NCBI GenBank assembly: GCA_963682025.1
Contig: OY821517.1
Span: forward strand, 104,596,505-104,660,504
DNA from: Cordilura impudica
Lineage: Eukaryota > Arthropoda > Insecta > Diptera > Scathophagidae
DNA: 64,000 nucleotides
Direction of reading: 5' to 3'
The translations under genes were made by a program, and so were the position numbers. The notes beneath the pieces were generated by a model, which saw nothing but the letters and a program-made list of their open reading frames with translations, had not been told where the DNA came from and ran no database searches. This document shows positions 46,871-59,454 of this stretch, in pieces (the first letter of the stretch is position 1; each line of letters opens with the position of its first letter).

Positions 46871-48078
46871 ATTGTCCTCTATAATAAACTTTACACAAGA
46901 TGTGAAAATAAATTTATTTTAATAGAAGGAAGTTTTAAAGACGATAAAAATTGCCAAGCAGTACTCTGTCACTTCGATCAACCACTTCTCTTTCAGCCTA
47001 TTCGATGATGCTTCGTTTCTATTTTAATTGTTGGCTGTTCTTAAATGTCTGATTCTTTATTACCATTCCAGTCTGTTCGATGTCGCTGAAAAACTGAACG
47101 TTAAAAGATCCTCCTTAATTAAGGCATATATGGTCATTTCCATGGTTGCTCACTCGATAGTCGTACGTCTTCAATATGAAGGGAAAAAAGAAAAATGTAT
47201 TGTTTTCCCTTTATATTGATTTTTGGATAGAAAATTTAGTAGGACTATATTTTCTTTAAAAGCTGGATGTAGCCGAAGTATGGTCCTAAGAATTAGCAAA
47301 CGCTCGCGTTTTTTAATGCAACTTATTTTAACTGGAATAATGTTACTTTATATGCACAATTGTTTCATTAAAAATTCCTGACGTGACATTAGTTACTATC
47401 AGCTGGAAAGACACAAACTAAATTTTGTTGTCAGTTTTCTTATAATGGCTACAGAGTGAAGCTTTAAATTCTTTAAAAAAAATATTTTCGGTGTTCCGTG
47501 GAAATGCTCATAATCATATTGAACACATCTTGTTTGGTTTTTAGCGAAACCAAAATTGACAGCCTTCACTTCGAAATCCAGCCATATTTAAAAAGTAATT
47601 TTATGAAATAGTGTGAAGAGTATCAGAAATTCTTGAACTCTTTAGAATTATTTACTCCAGATCTGCTTAATGTCAATGTAACAGTATTCAGTTTGGTTAA
47701 GGAATAAACTAATATTTGTTAATTATTAAATAAAGTCATTGTCTGACGAACAAATAGATTCTGAAGCAAAAAAACAAAAAACGAAAAAACTTTCAATGAA
47801 ATGACACCTGTTATTTTAGAGAACGAATTAATGATTGCCCAAGCAATCTAGTGCGCTTCTATCTCTACATTAATAAATATAGACTGAGGAATTTTATCAC
47901 TTCGAAAATAAATTATAGATAAAGAAAAACTTATTTGTAGACCAGTGTTGCCAGTTGGGAGGTTTTCCCCCAAGATTTTGGGGATTTAAAAATAATAATA
48001 ATAGTGGAAATTAGAAGTATAAATGCATAAATTATATAAAAATTTTAAAATTTTTTATGAATGAAAACTAATTCTTAA
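46871..48078. other. Unannotated AT-rich DNA
   Basis: No gene. Near 47943 the sequence CAGTGTTGCCAGTTGGGAGG resembles a hAT-type terminus, but no partner end is seen. Confidence 0.35.
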
Positions 48079-48713
48079 CTACACTGCTCGTAGGTTCGAC
48101 TTTAGGTGAGTGAGTGAAAGAGCATGACCAAAAAGTCCAATTACGAGTGTATGTGAGATATAGGCAGGTTCTAAACCTCACAGCCGCCCTAAGTAAAAGA
48201 ATTTCATACAGAAACAATCTAATTATAACATCTATAATATTAATAGGCTAGGTGATTTCTTGTGACCGATGTTTTGTTCTACCGTTTTATTCCGATTTTG
48301 ACCAAACGTATATTATTTGAAAGGTATTTATTTTTAGCCGTTTTGCAGATTTACAGATTTTTAAATTTTTCCCTTTATGTTGAGTATATTGCATTTAAAG
48401 TTGCTACTAACACATACATAAAATTATACAATGCTATGTGTGTGTTTATTAAATTTGTTTATGTGTTTGTAATACAAATAAGTTTGTTTTTTTTTTTGTG
48501 TTGATTTGTGAATTGGCTATAATTGGTTAGTATACCTTTAGGGTCTTTATTTAATGAAAAAATAAAATTTCTTAGGGCTGGATTCTGCTAGTAACAATTA
48601 TTACAATGTTTAATATAATCGCTGAAGAAGGCTCAATGCCAGAAACCAGTCTGTAAAGAATAGAGAAGAGTTATAATTTTTAGCAATATATGCTTTCTTC
48701 TTCTCTACTACGC
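48079..48713 (+). mobile_element. tRNA-like SINE, copy 2, split by a Helitron
   Basis: Left part 48079-48230 with ACTGCTCGTAGG and the box GGTTCTAAACC (48167-48177); right part 48592-48713 with TAACAATTATTACAATG, AAGAAGGCTCAATGCCAGAA and TCTACTACGC. Joined, the two parts match copy 1 without gap, so 48231-48591 is an insertion. Confidence 0.7.
48231..48591 (+). mobile_element. Short non-autonomous Helitron, copy 2
   Basis: 5'-TCTATAATATTAATAGGC to GGATTCTGCTAG-3', exactly between A (48230) and T (48592). The uninterrupted SINE copy fixes both ends. 361 bases; the hairpin before CTAG is decayed. No protein is encoded. Confidence 0.85.
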
Positions 48714-49420
48714 TCTATCAACGCGTTGACGCTTAATAAAAGATACGTTGGCCGACACAGAAATGAGCTACATGTAACTTCGTTGTTTTTTGAGATAAAT
48801 TGATGCAGTAAAAACTAAAAATCTTGGAATCGAAAAAGGAATCAGAATGTATTCAAAATTAGATCTTTTTCTTTTTTGACAGCTATTGGCTCTGATGTGA
48901 GTTACAATTCAAATGATATCTATAGCTGTCACGTATCTGTTTGAAACTATGACAAACTATAGTAGTTTTTTGATGCCGTAAATATCAAAAGTCTTGGAAT
49001 TTCAATTCAATTTCAGTGGTACCCTGATGTGAGTCAGAATTCAAATCAAAACTATAGCTATTGAGTTCGGTTTGACTGTGCTTACATAAAAAAGTATCAA
49101 TATAGTGTGAATGAACACCATTTAGATGCAATTTATGTTATGCAGTTGTCACTTGCTATTTTTAAACTTTTTTCTTTGGCAACTATGGTTGTCATAAACG
49201 TCAACGTGTTAAAATATTTTTTTTATATTGAAATATTTTACATAATATATTAATTATTATTAAAACCAAGCAAAATTGAAAACAGTTTGTTTAACTTCAA
49301 ATTCCCTCAACAAATTTAGACAGAATTCGACATCCGAGAATAAACTAATATATCTGGAAGCGAAACGAAAATATAAAGTAATATGCGATGACTGTAAATT
49401 ATTTTATTTTAAACATTAGA
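48714..49420. other. Unannotated AT-rich DNA
   Basis: Two loosely similar parts (about 48830-48960 and 48980-49060) share 'gtcttggaat' and 'tgatgtgagt-a-aattcaaat', hinting at an old tandem duplication. No gene. Confidence 0.35.
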
Positions 49421-49429
49421 AACCCAATT

Positions 49430-50870
49430 AAATATGGTTAATAATAGTAATGAATGGTGGAATATATTTAAAGAATTGAAGCAAGTAGACGGACACGAAT
49501 GTCGTGATATCACAACCGTCGAATTTAAGCACTATTTTTGTGAATTGCTTAACCCTCAAGAATTTTAAAGAACATAATGTACCAATGTACTACTCCGAGA
49601 AAGATCTGGACAGTCTTATAATACCATAAGAAATGAAACATGTTTTAGCTAAATCCAAATATAACAAAACACCAGGTGAAGATGTGACCTTATGAATTCC
49701 TAAAAAATGCAACAGACAGAAATGGCCAGATCTTACAATGTCATTGTTGAAAGAGCAATGCTAGATGAAAAGTTCATAGCTAGTATAATTTTCATTATAT
49801 AAAAAAAGGTGATAAGGGATTAAATAACAGAATTAACGTGTGGTTGGAAAAACATAGCATAATAACAAAATTTCAGGCTGGTTTTTGGAAAGAGTACTCT
49901 ACATTAGACACAATTTATATTCTTGCATCAATAGCAGTTTAAGGCTGCCCTCGAAAAGATTTCTAGAAGATCCCTCATCTATAAATATTTTCAAAAATAG
50001 TTAACACGATTGAAAGTATATATGTAAAATTGACTTAGCGTATGCAAAAGAATTATCGGAAAAATTTGATACCGCATCAGGTATAAAACAGGGATGTCTA
50101 TTATCACCTACATACACTCCTTTCAATTTACTAAAATGATCTGCATGATTTTCTAAATGGAGGAGTAAATATATGAATATGAGACTATGCAACAAATGAT
50201 TTTAAACTGGAAAAATACTGTACTTTATAGAACCTTGAAGTCAATTTTAAAAATTCAAAGGAAGTCGATTGGCAGAACGTGAAAAAATTAATGGTGATCT
50301 CATAAAAATAACCTTAAAATATATTTATGTGGGAGTTACTCTTACAGAAAAATGTCATGCAACAAACACCTAGAGAAAAGAAATACTTCGGCAAAAAACT
50401 ATATAAGCGCGACTTGTTTCTAGGAAAAAAAAAAGAGATTTTCTTGAAAGCTAAGTGGAACCTTTTTCAATCTGTGAGCAGAGCAATTCAGACATATGGT
50501 GGACAGGTTTGAGGATTGACACTCTTTAAAGAAGTAGATAAGCTTTCACGTTAAAAAAATTACCAATGTTTACACCTACGTACGTATTAAGGATAGAATC
50601 TGGAATAGAAAATAATATACACCTTGGATCTTAGTCTGCCAAATTATATTACAAAAATATTGATAAAAACTGTTTTGGTTTGATTACATCAACAAATTAT
50701 GCAGAGAGTATAATACAATCAGGATTGCTGAATGCGTATCTACAGAAGACTCGGAGCACCTAAGAGAAGGTGTTATAACACATTTGAAAATCAAAAAATC
50801 AAGGGTGTTGTTACCGGAAAAAGAACTTATTAATCTTTACAGTACAACTTATAGTTTATTGAGTCGTTAC
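49430..50870 (+). pseudogene. Non-LTR reverse transcriptase relic
   Basis: NEWWNIFKELKQVDGHE with VEFKHYFCELLNPQEF (about 49452-49567), MKHVLAKSKYNKTPGED (about 49636-49685), EFLKNATDRNGQ, WLEKHSIITKFQAGFWKEYS (about 49843-49902; the FRKGYST region), and further C-terminal scraps such as VEYS and AIQTYGGQV (to 50512) and TEDSEHLREGVITH. The same linker motif KTPGED-YEF and ordering occurs in the relic at 45700-46540 (-). Catalytic YADD cannot be read cleanly; many stops. Confidence 0.6.
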
Positions 50871-51501
50871 ATTATAGCTGCGTTAGATTATAGAAAGGAC
50901 TTAATAATAGAATGTCATTATTAATATACAAAACTGATTTATTAATGTAAATAATTTATATCTGTAAATGCTATCGACTGACGACAATAAGCCTTAGTCG
51001 TATGTTCCCTTTTTCTTCCTGTTTATATTTATTTTATACTATTATATCTTCAAAGTTATTAAAAGGAAAAATGAATCGAAAATACGCAACAAATAACTAA
51101 CTGTTTTTCGAAATAAAAAAAGCGATGAAATTCATTGGACTGTTATAAAGTCGTACCGACATTAATTCTGTATACTTATTCCATTTACACCATCACACTT
51201 AAGTCTTATGAAAACAGCTGTTTAGAATAACAAGCAAATTTTTTTTTTTTTAAATATTTTATTTCCACTTTCTTTGTTTTTGTTTACCTTTTTTTACTAT
51301 TACCAAAAAAACAACTCTGGTCCGATGAAAATGACAACTTTTTAGAAATGTTTCTAAAACCATCGGACTTCGAAAATAAAATCCCACAGACCGTCAATTT
51401 CATAACATGAACTTTTTACATGATACGATTTTTTCATAATACTCGACTTTTTGACAGGTCGTATTACAAAGTGTGTTAGTGTAAACTGGCCTTAATTATT
51501 A
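50871..51501. other. Unannotated AT-rich DNA
   Basis: No gene or repeat recognised. Confidence 0.35.
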
Positions 51502-51828
51502 CTAGCAGATTCCAGCGCTCGAAATTCGAGTTCAATTTCTAGGCAACTTAGCCAATTCACAAACCAACACTTTTATGATTTATTGTTATTGTGAATGAAT
51601 ATAACAAACTCATTAACAAACGCATTAATAAATTTATTAAAACTCACATAGCATATGTATAATTTTATGTATGTATGTGTTAGTAGCAACATTAAATGCA
51701 ATTTAATCAAAACAAAGGAAAATATTTAAAAATCTGTAAATCTGCAAAACGGCTAAAAAGAGATACCTTTCAAATAATATACGTTTGGTCAAAATCAGGA
51801 TAAAACGGTAGAACAAAACATCGGTCAC
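51502..51828 (-). mobile_element. Short Helitron, copy 3 (5'-truncated)
   Basis: On the minus strand it ends CGCTGGAATCTGCTAG-3' followed by T; just before lies the palindrome CTCGAATTTCGAG, the clearest hairpin of the three copies. The 5' side stops at TGTGACCGATG, so the first ~30 bases, including TC, are missing. Confidence 0.75.
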
Positions 51829-52149
51829 ATTTGATGAAATTTAAAAGTATTTCAAAAATCAAAATGTGCAACAACTCGTTTTTTGTAATTCTGCTAGAAT
51901 TAATGAATCTAGTATTAATTATGAAAAGTATTTTAAAAGTCAGTTATTCATTGAATAATGTATGGAAAAAAATTTCCTCATATTCTGAGATGTTAAAGTT
52001 AGTAAGCACAGACAATAAGGACTATGAACAAACAAGGACCATAAAACGCCAATACGAGCATATTCGCAACAAGGATTTCAATTCCGTCAATAGAATATAG
52101 CTTCATATGGTGTAATGCAAAGAAATTTTCTTTTTGGAAACCATTCTAA

Positions 52150-52750
52150 ATAATTAAGAGCGTTAACTTCGGCTATGCCGAATCTTTGATACCTTCCACC
52201 CGTGGTCTAACCCAATATTATATACAAAGTTTTTTAGACTAAAACACAAAAAAAAACTAGATTTCACAATACAATGGCCAGGTTTTTACAATGATGTCTT
52301 AGATTTATAAGATAACTTAATAATTCAGGTATTTTTTTAATTGAAAGCAATTATTATATATAAATGCATGCACTTAAATTTTTGTTTGTTTAAAGAAAGT
52401 AAGAGTATAATCATCTTGGTTATACTGTAACCATCTTGGTTATTCTCTTCCTCTTAACGATAAAAAGAAATGTGTATGCATATCTCCAAATAATGACAAT
52501 TTATATTGCAATAATATTTCACAGGTAAATGAATGAGCGTGATTTCAACAGGCAGACGGACAGACAGACAGACAGACAGACTGATACACATAAACATTTT
52601 TTAATACTTTTATTTTTTTTTTATGAGGCCTAGAGGTTCCAAATTCAATACCAACCCGCTCGAAATAATAACAAATTACGATACATTGTCATAATTTTAT
52701 CCAGGTAAATGGTTTATTTTGTAAATGAGCGTGATTACAACAGACAGTCT
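52150..52750. repeat. Repeat family II, copy b
   Basis: Opens with the hairpin TTCGGCTATGCCGAA, then ACCTTCCACCCGTGG, a CAGACAGACAGA run (about 52551-52582) and 'cccgctcgaaataataacaa'. The end of the unit is partly repeated (TGAATGAGCGTGATTTCAAC near 52530, TGAGCGTGATTACAAC near 52727). Confidence 0.65.
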
Positions 52751-54440
52751 ATTTTTGTCTGTTTTGAGTTAACGATGCCAAATGTATTAATTTTTAACGC
52801 TCTTTACATGTGTTTAATTTTTTTTAAAAAAATATTGACCATTTCTGAGTTTTTTCTTTAAATAACGACGTAACTTAAATGTTTATTAAATAAATTTGTA
52901 GCACTAACGACGTATGTCAACCTACGTCTGATCGCTGACAAATTATTTTCTCAGAAAACGACACATAGCGACATACGTTGCTGTTAATGAAAAAAATGCA
53001 AAATAATTTTGGATTATTTTCAGTTTATAACCACTTATAAAAACTTGTGTGTTATTTGTTGTCACTATTATTCTTGATACGTTGAGAATAATATCTCACC
53101 CTAAGTCCCGTTAACTTTTTGTTGACGAACAAAAAAATCAATTTTTCAAGCAACAACAACTTATGTCTAAATGGGTAGTTGCACTGGTAGTTCAAACAAA
53201 ACGACATTTGTCAACATAAGTTGTTTTATCTGCACACACTTTAAGTGTAATTTACATATTGTTTTTTCGTCCTTCTCTAGGATCTATTCCTCTGAAGATT
53301 TTCGACTCAAAATTTTATATAAAGTATTTATTGCCTATATCTACAGGACTGTTAAATAAAAAGTTCTAAAAACTTTATATCGAGCCCATAATTTCAAATA
53401 TAACGTTTTTTGGCTCTCCGGAACATTTTGATTTTATAACATACGTGGTTATTCTAGAAAACCACAGATATATACTTTCTGGGGGGTCTTAAATAATTTT
53501 TTTGTTATGATACAAATTTAATGACAAACTGATATATACTGGTGTATATAAAACCGGAGATGCACATGTCCTTTTCGTACTACAATTTTTTTTACAAAAA
53601 GGATAAATCTAGGGGTTTCTTGGCTGTAAAAAAAAAAACTATACTTTTTAAATATTAACTTAATAAAAAAAAAAGAAATAAATAGCCTTGTCCTAGAAGT
53701 TATATTTCTTTTATTATTACAATTTTTAGAGGGAATAACCTAGCTCCTGGCAACATTGTTGTAGATACACAATTAAAAATACTAAAAATGTATGACGAAG
53801 TCATTTAATGTATATTGTTATAAATAGACACACATTGTTTAATGTTACTATTCTGATACGCGTTTTTTTTTTTTTTTTTTAACTAAACAAACATAAATAT
53901 AACCAAGTTATTGGAATATTTACATACACAACAGACATTTGCTCACGTAAATTCCATACACATACATTTAAACAATAACAGCACATCACCTGTTGTTGTT
54001 TATTGTATTTATGATTAATATTTCATAATTATGATTATTTATTTCCCAAACTTATCGATATTTAATCTGTATGTGTATGTTTATTTATTTACTTTTTTTT
54101 TTGTTGTAGAATATTTGTAAGTTTGTCCTCCTTTGTATCGAATTAACCTTGTTCGTTCGTATTTGCTTCAATGTGTAGTAAAGTAACTTGGTTAGTAATA
54201 ACATTGAAATTTCATTCAAGTAGCCATTGATAATTGTGTTTTTTCTTTCACTCAACTCCCATATCAGTTATGTTAATAAGACCATTTAATCTTTTTTTTT
54301 TTTAATATAGGTATTATTGAATTTGATAAAATTAACCAATGACATCATTACCTTGACATTTTACAATAAGGCTAATGAATTGAGTGTAAAAGAAATGCGG
54401 TAACAAAAAAAGTGAGATACATATTGAAATAAAAAATAAG
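52751..54440. other. Unannotated AT-rich DNA
   Basis: No gene. CAACAACTTATGT (53154) and ACATAAGTTGTTT (53214) form a short hairpin. Poly-T at about 53864-53880. Confidence 0.35.
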
Positions 54441-54447
54441 TTGTCGT

Positions 54448-55040
54448 TTAATTACATATAAGTACATAAATTTTGACTCTTTTAGCGCAATTGCATATTG
54501 GTGGCCATACCAGGGATTTTTTTTTTTTTTTTTTTTTTGGAAATTTGGTCTGTTTTTGGGTCCTTAACTTATCCTCAATATTTCCGCGAACCTTCGCAAC
54601 ATAAAATTTTGACCCTGAAGTTGCGAAAAATCTGGTAGAAAATTTTTTTATGAAACTTGATTTCAATTTCAGTGCTCTGTTTTTGGCCTCCTAATTTTTT
54701 GCAGCGTTGCCATTTGGAACTTTTTGAACTTTGTATGTTTTCATACTTGCATTGGCTTTAATTTTTTGCACCAAATTGTCCAAGCTTTGAGCTAACCGGC
54801 CTGCTTTTCTACCGGATATGTTGGGAGATCTTTACAATACGCATTCTATTTTCTTGGCCTGACAAACATCACGCGGTCTTTACTTTCTTCCCGAAACTGG
54901 TTTGATATCAATGGTAAAATTTTCCTGATATTTTCTAATAACATTCGAAACAATTTGACGGCCAACTTTTTGTAGGGCCAATTTGGATTTTGTTCAAAAT
55001 ATTTAATAATTTTAGCACGTACTTCAAATTCTTCACTCAT
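54448..55040 (-). pseudogene. Tc1/mariner (DD37-type) transposase relic
   Basis: Start MSEEFEVRAKIIKYFEQNPN at 55040, an N-terminal helix-turn-helix typical of this group (R-KII-YF--NPNW-YKKLA). Then LKAWTIWCKKLKPMQV, HTKFKKFQMATLQK (about 54745-54700), PDFSQLQGQNF (about 54625-54595; only the end of the first catalytic block is left), and RTQKQTKFPKK near 54566-54535, followed by an A-run that breaks the frame. WPD-type second block is absent. It complements 29690-30160, which lacks the N-terminus. Confidence 0.7.
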
Positions 55041-55112
55041 TTTAACAACAAGAGGTTTGTCACTAAACGTAACAAACTGACATATTTTTCAAAGATAACT
55101 TGATAATAAAAA

Positions 55113-55632
55113 ACAAGACCGACTATATGATACCCTATACCATGCGTTTAGAGACCCTATCTCATAAGCCCAACTAACTGAACATAGAAAGTAAGCATAA
55201 ACCAAATTTGAGTGGGATTTTTATACATTTTTTTGGCTGCAGATATGAAAAAGTTCATATCGGATGCTATATCTATATGGAGACTAGGCCCAAAATGGAC
55301 CGATCCTATATTTGGTGAAGTCTCTTGTATTTTGCATAAATATATACAAACAAAATTTGAGAAGCATCAGTGCAATATTTTTGTTTTTTTGATAGATTTA
55401 AGTCAAGATCGGGAAGCAGCTCTATATGGGGCCTATGACTAAGAATTGTCCTATATGGATTATTTTTGGACTGCTGATTAATGGATATAATAAACACATA
55501 CGAACCCAATTTGATTGAGATCTATATGATAATTTGTATCGTATGGCAATTTATGACGATTTCATAGGAGTCATTTGTATGGGGACTAGGTCTGAACATG
55601 GACCGAATATCACCAATTTCAATAGCGTTTAC
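55113..55632 (-). repeat. Repeat family I, copy i (truncated)
   Basis: Begins AAAACAAGACCGACTATATG (palindrome half lost) and ends in CACCAATTTCAATAGCGTTT, so the last ~250 bases with the accacatagtggt palindrome are missing. Confidence 0.75.
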
Positions 55633-55961
55633 CGTTTTTTAGTACCTTTTTTACTCCCCTAAATAGGAAATTGGGCAGCTTAGAGAAATCAGGTCACAAA
55701 TTATCAATTTTGTTGATTTATTTTTATAAAATCTATTGTGTACTTTCTTTTAGACTTTGAAAACTTAATATATAATTTTTAAACTTTTACTAAACACCCT
55801 TTTTAAAATGTAATCTTGACTGGAAACAATTAATATAAATAAAATGTTTTATTTTTCTATGACTACAACGTCATAAAACCCCGATGTTAGCATTTTTTAT
55901 GCAAATATTTGTTAGAAAAACCAAATATTGCTAAATTTGTTTATTTTATTTTTTATTTTTC

Positions 55962-55992
<31 letters not shown>

Positions 55993-56949
55993 GCAAATAG
56001 TATTTTAATGCTTTAACGCTTTGAATGGAAAATACAATTAAGCTGAAACCTTTTGACAGCAGGCAGACAAAACGACTCTCGGTCGGGTTGCAAAGAAAAA
56101 AAAACTAAAGAATTGAACAGTTATTGGTTTGTTGAGTGGTAAATTTAATAAAAAATCAATAAAGAAAAAAAAAAAGAAAACAAGAAACCAAAACAAAACT
56201 GAAAATCTATTTAAGCACAAAAAAGAGTTTACAACAATACAATGATTTAGAAGTAGCATAAATGTTTTTATTAAAAAATACAATTTGTATTTTAAGTTAT
56301 GACAGAAATCTATACTAAAGGCAGATTGACAGTAAAATAAATTCTTTAGAAAATCTACTTTAATAAATTCTAGAATACATTTCAAGGCTTCAGGATATAA
56401 AAATATGTATTCTTAAAGTAAAAATGTTTAAATTTAAAATGATTTTTTTTTTTTGTAAGGTTTTCGTAGAAAATTTGCTCCACAAAATTAATTGAATTTA
56501 CAATTTATTACAAAGAAATACTTTTTTTACAATAAATATTTTTATTTTTTCTGTAAAACATAAAGCTTTTGTTCCTGGTACTTGACAAACAACCATCAAT
56601 GCAAAGAAAGTCCTTGAAGTTATCTTAGGAAAGTTCATTTAAATTATAAATGTTGAACGGCAAATATAAGAGCGGGTGCATTTGGTTGTGGTTTTGGCAG
56701 TGACTCTTTTTAAAAGACATTTAACCTAATGGCAGGTTGCTCTTATAAGAAAGGTATCCAGATGGTTAGTTGTTAACTAAGATTAATTCATTTTCAGTTT
56801 TTAAGCAATTAAGTCAAATAGTTTGAAAGGTAAAAAACAAATCAAGTTTTATTGGCATTCCTAAAGTCATCTAAACTCGTTTAGACAAATTAAAAACATA
56901 AAAAATAGTTCACAGGAAAATAAAGAAATTATTTCATAGTAAAAAGTAA
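55633..56949. other. Unannotated AT-rich DNA with poly-T
   Basis: Poly-T at about 55967-55992 and 56442-56456. The 115-codon minus frame at 56038-56385 is Phe/Leu-rich and crosses an A-run; not convincing as a gene. Confidence 0.4.
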
Positions 56950-58264
56950 AGGTAGTTCTTTAAGAAAATTATAATTTTTAAGAATAAGTACTTCTTTAGA
57001 AAAGGTAAAAAAAAATTTATTTTTTAAGAATAAGTACATTTGTAAGAAAAGTTACTTTTTTAAGAAAAGGTATTTTTTGAAGAAAATGTTGTTTTTAAAC
57101 AAAGGGTAGAGAGTGTAAATTTGTAATTTTTGAGAAAGGTACTTTTTAACTAAATGTACTTTTTAAGACAAGGTACTTTTTTAAGAAAATGTACATTATA
57201 AAAAAGGTACTTTTTAAGAAAATGTACTTTTTAAGATATGATACTTTCGTGAAAAAGGTAATTTTTTAAGAAAATGTAAATTTAAAAAAATACTTTTTTA
57301 AAAAGGTAGTTGTTTAAAAAAATTTATGAAAATGTAAATTTTTTTTTAAGAAAATGACCTTTTTTAGAAAAAGTACTATTTTTTATACAAGGTAGTTATT
57401 TCAGAAAATGTAAATTTTTAAGAAAAAGTACCTTTAAGAAGAGCCACGTTTTTGTAAAATGTAATTTTTTTTAGAAAAATGTAATTTTTTTTTTAGAAAA
57501 ATTCACTTTTTAAGAAAATTTATTAGAAAAGGTACTGTTTAAGACAAATTAGTTTTTAAAGAAAATGTACTTTTTAAAATAAGGCAATTCTTTTCGAACA
57601 GGTATTTTTTTAAAGAAAATTTAAATTTCTATGACAAGAAAATGTGGTTTTTTAAGAAGAGGTACTTTTTGGAGAAAAATTACTTTTTTAGGAAAATATA
57701 TTTTATTAAGATAATGTAATTATCACGAAATTCTTTTTTAAGAAAAGGTACTTTTTGAAGAAAATATAGTTCTTTAAAAAATATGAACTTTTTTAATAAA
57801 AGGTACTTTTTTTGAGCAAAATTGCTTTTTGGAAAAGGTATCTTTTTAAGAAAATTTACTTATTTAAAAAAGTGTGTTTTTTTAAAGAAATTTTTGTTTC
57901 TTAAGAAAATATACATTTTAAAAAAATAATCTCTTAACGAAAATGTACTTTTGAAGAGAATGTAGTGTTTTTAAAAATTGCACATTACTAAGAAAAGATG
58001 CTTTTAAGAAAATGTAATAAAAGGTAGCTTGTTAAGAAAACGTAAATTTTTAAGAAACGGTAACTCTTCAAGAAAAGAAATTTTTTAATGAATGGTAGTT
58101 TTAAAGAAAATTTACATTTAAATGTATTTTTGTACGTATGTATGTATTTTTGTAAAAAAAAGGTACAATTTAAAAAAGTTTTTTAAGAAACTGTACTTTT
58201 GAGAAGGGTACTTTTTAAGAAAGGGTGGTTTTTTAAGAATATGTGGATTTTTTAATAAAGGTTA
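56950..58264. repeat. Satellite block 4
   Basis: Largest block: ~1.3 kb of degenerate TTTTTAAGAAAAGGTACT units. Interrupted at 58265 by the rosa-type element and resumed at 59190-59305. Confidence 0.85.
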
Positions 58265-58266
58265 TA

Positions 58267-59189
58267 AAGGGTGATTTTTTCAGAGCTATAGAAAAGTTTT
58301 CCAAAAAAAAAAAAAATACATAAAATTCAGAAAAATGCATGAAATCTTTATTTGAATATAATTTAATGTTTGAAGATTATTTCATACAAATGTTGACCGT
58401 GACTGCGCCTCAAATGGTCCATCCGCTTAGTTCAATTTTGGCATACTCTTTCCAACATTTCGGCCGGTATCTCACGAATAAATGATTCAATGTTGTCTTC
58501 CAATGCGTCAATTGAAGCGGGATTGTCTGTATGGACATGAGCTTTAACGTAGCCCCACAAAAAATAGTCTAAAGGTGTTAAATCGCACGATCTAGGCGGC
58601 CAATTGACCGGTCCCGAACGTGAAATAAAATGTTCACCGAACTCGCCTCTCAATAAGTCCATTGGTGCGCGTGCTCTGTGGATTGTGGCACCGTCTTGTT
58701 GAATCCACATGTCATGCAAGTCAAGCTCTTGCATTTTGGGAAAAAAAAAAGTTGGATATCATCTCTCGGTAGCGCTCACCATTCACAGTTACGTTACGAT
58801 TCGCATCATCTCTGAAGAAGATGGTCATCATTAACACTGGCCGATACAGCTGCGATATTTTCTTCAGTTCGCACTCTACGTAAGCGTGTTGGTGGTTTAT
58901 TGTCCAACAATGTAAATTTGCTGCGAAATTTAGTCACAATAGCCCGAATAGCCGCTTCAGTGGGTTGATTAAACTGACCATAAAATGGAAGAAGCGCACG
59001 ATGAACTTTCTTAACAGAGCACGCATTTTGATAAATTCAACAACTTGTAAGCGTTGTTCGTTTGTAAGACGATTCATGGTTAAATTATGGACCAAACTGA
59101 AGATGTTTGACAATGAAACAAAACACGAAACGTGCATCAGCTGTTTAAACCAGTGTTGCCAAAAAGATAATAGCTAAAAAATCACCCTT
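58267..59189 (-). mobile_element. 923-bp rosa-type (DD41D) mariner deletion derivative
   Basis: Both ends are AAGGGTGATTTTTT in inverted orientation, each with TA directly outside (58265-58266, 59190-59191). It lies inside the satellite block. The transposase relic within has lost its centre. Length ~0.9 kb compared with ~1.3 kb usual for complete mariners. Confidence 0.9.
58432..59077 (-). pseudogene. DD41D mariner transposase, internally deleted
   Basis: N-terminus MNRLTNEQRLQVVEFIKMRA (59077), then frame breaks and pieces around FHFMVSLINPLKRLFGLL. It resumes (frame 58734-58432) with MQELDLHDMWIQQDGATIHR, LISRSGPVNWPPRSCDL, TPLDYFLWGYVKAHV and ASIDALEDNIESFIREIPAE. Between the Asp of QQDG and the Asp of PLDY there are 41 residues, by count: DD41D, as in rosa elements. 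The part with the first catalytic Asp is deleted. A close but more decayed relative is at 8587-9397. Confidence 0.85.
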
Positions 59190-59305
59190 TATTTAAGAAA
59201 GGGTATTTTTTTTAACAAAAATGTAATTTTTTTAAGAAAAGCTACATTTGAAGTAAAGGTACTTTTTAAGAAATGGTAATTTTCTACGAAAAGGTACTGT
59301 GGAGA
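59190..59305. repeat. Satellite block 4, continuation
   Basis: TTTAAGAAAGGGTATTTTTT and further units; the other side of the rosa-type insertion. Confidence 0.75.
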
Positions 59306-59454
59306 AAATGCATGCATACAAAATTTCAAGTACCAAGATGCAAGGTATTAAACTTATGAGTGAGAAATTTATGAAATTAAATATTAATCATACATCGTTA
59401 CAGCGATGCAGTCAGTGAGTCAGTGATAAGCATAAAATATATAAAGATATATTT

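Noticed and set aside
56038..56385. 115-codon minus frame with hydrophobic segment
   Set aside because: Contains a poly-Phe run from an A-tract; no motif or start context.
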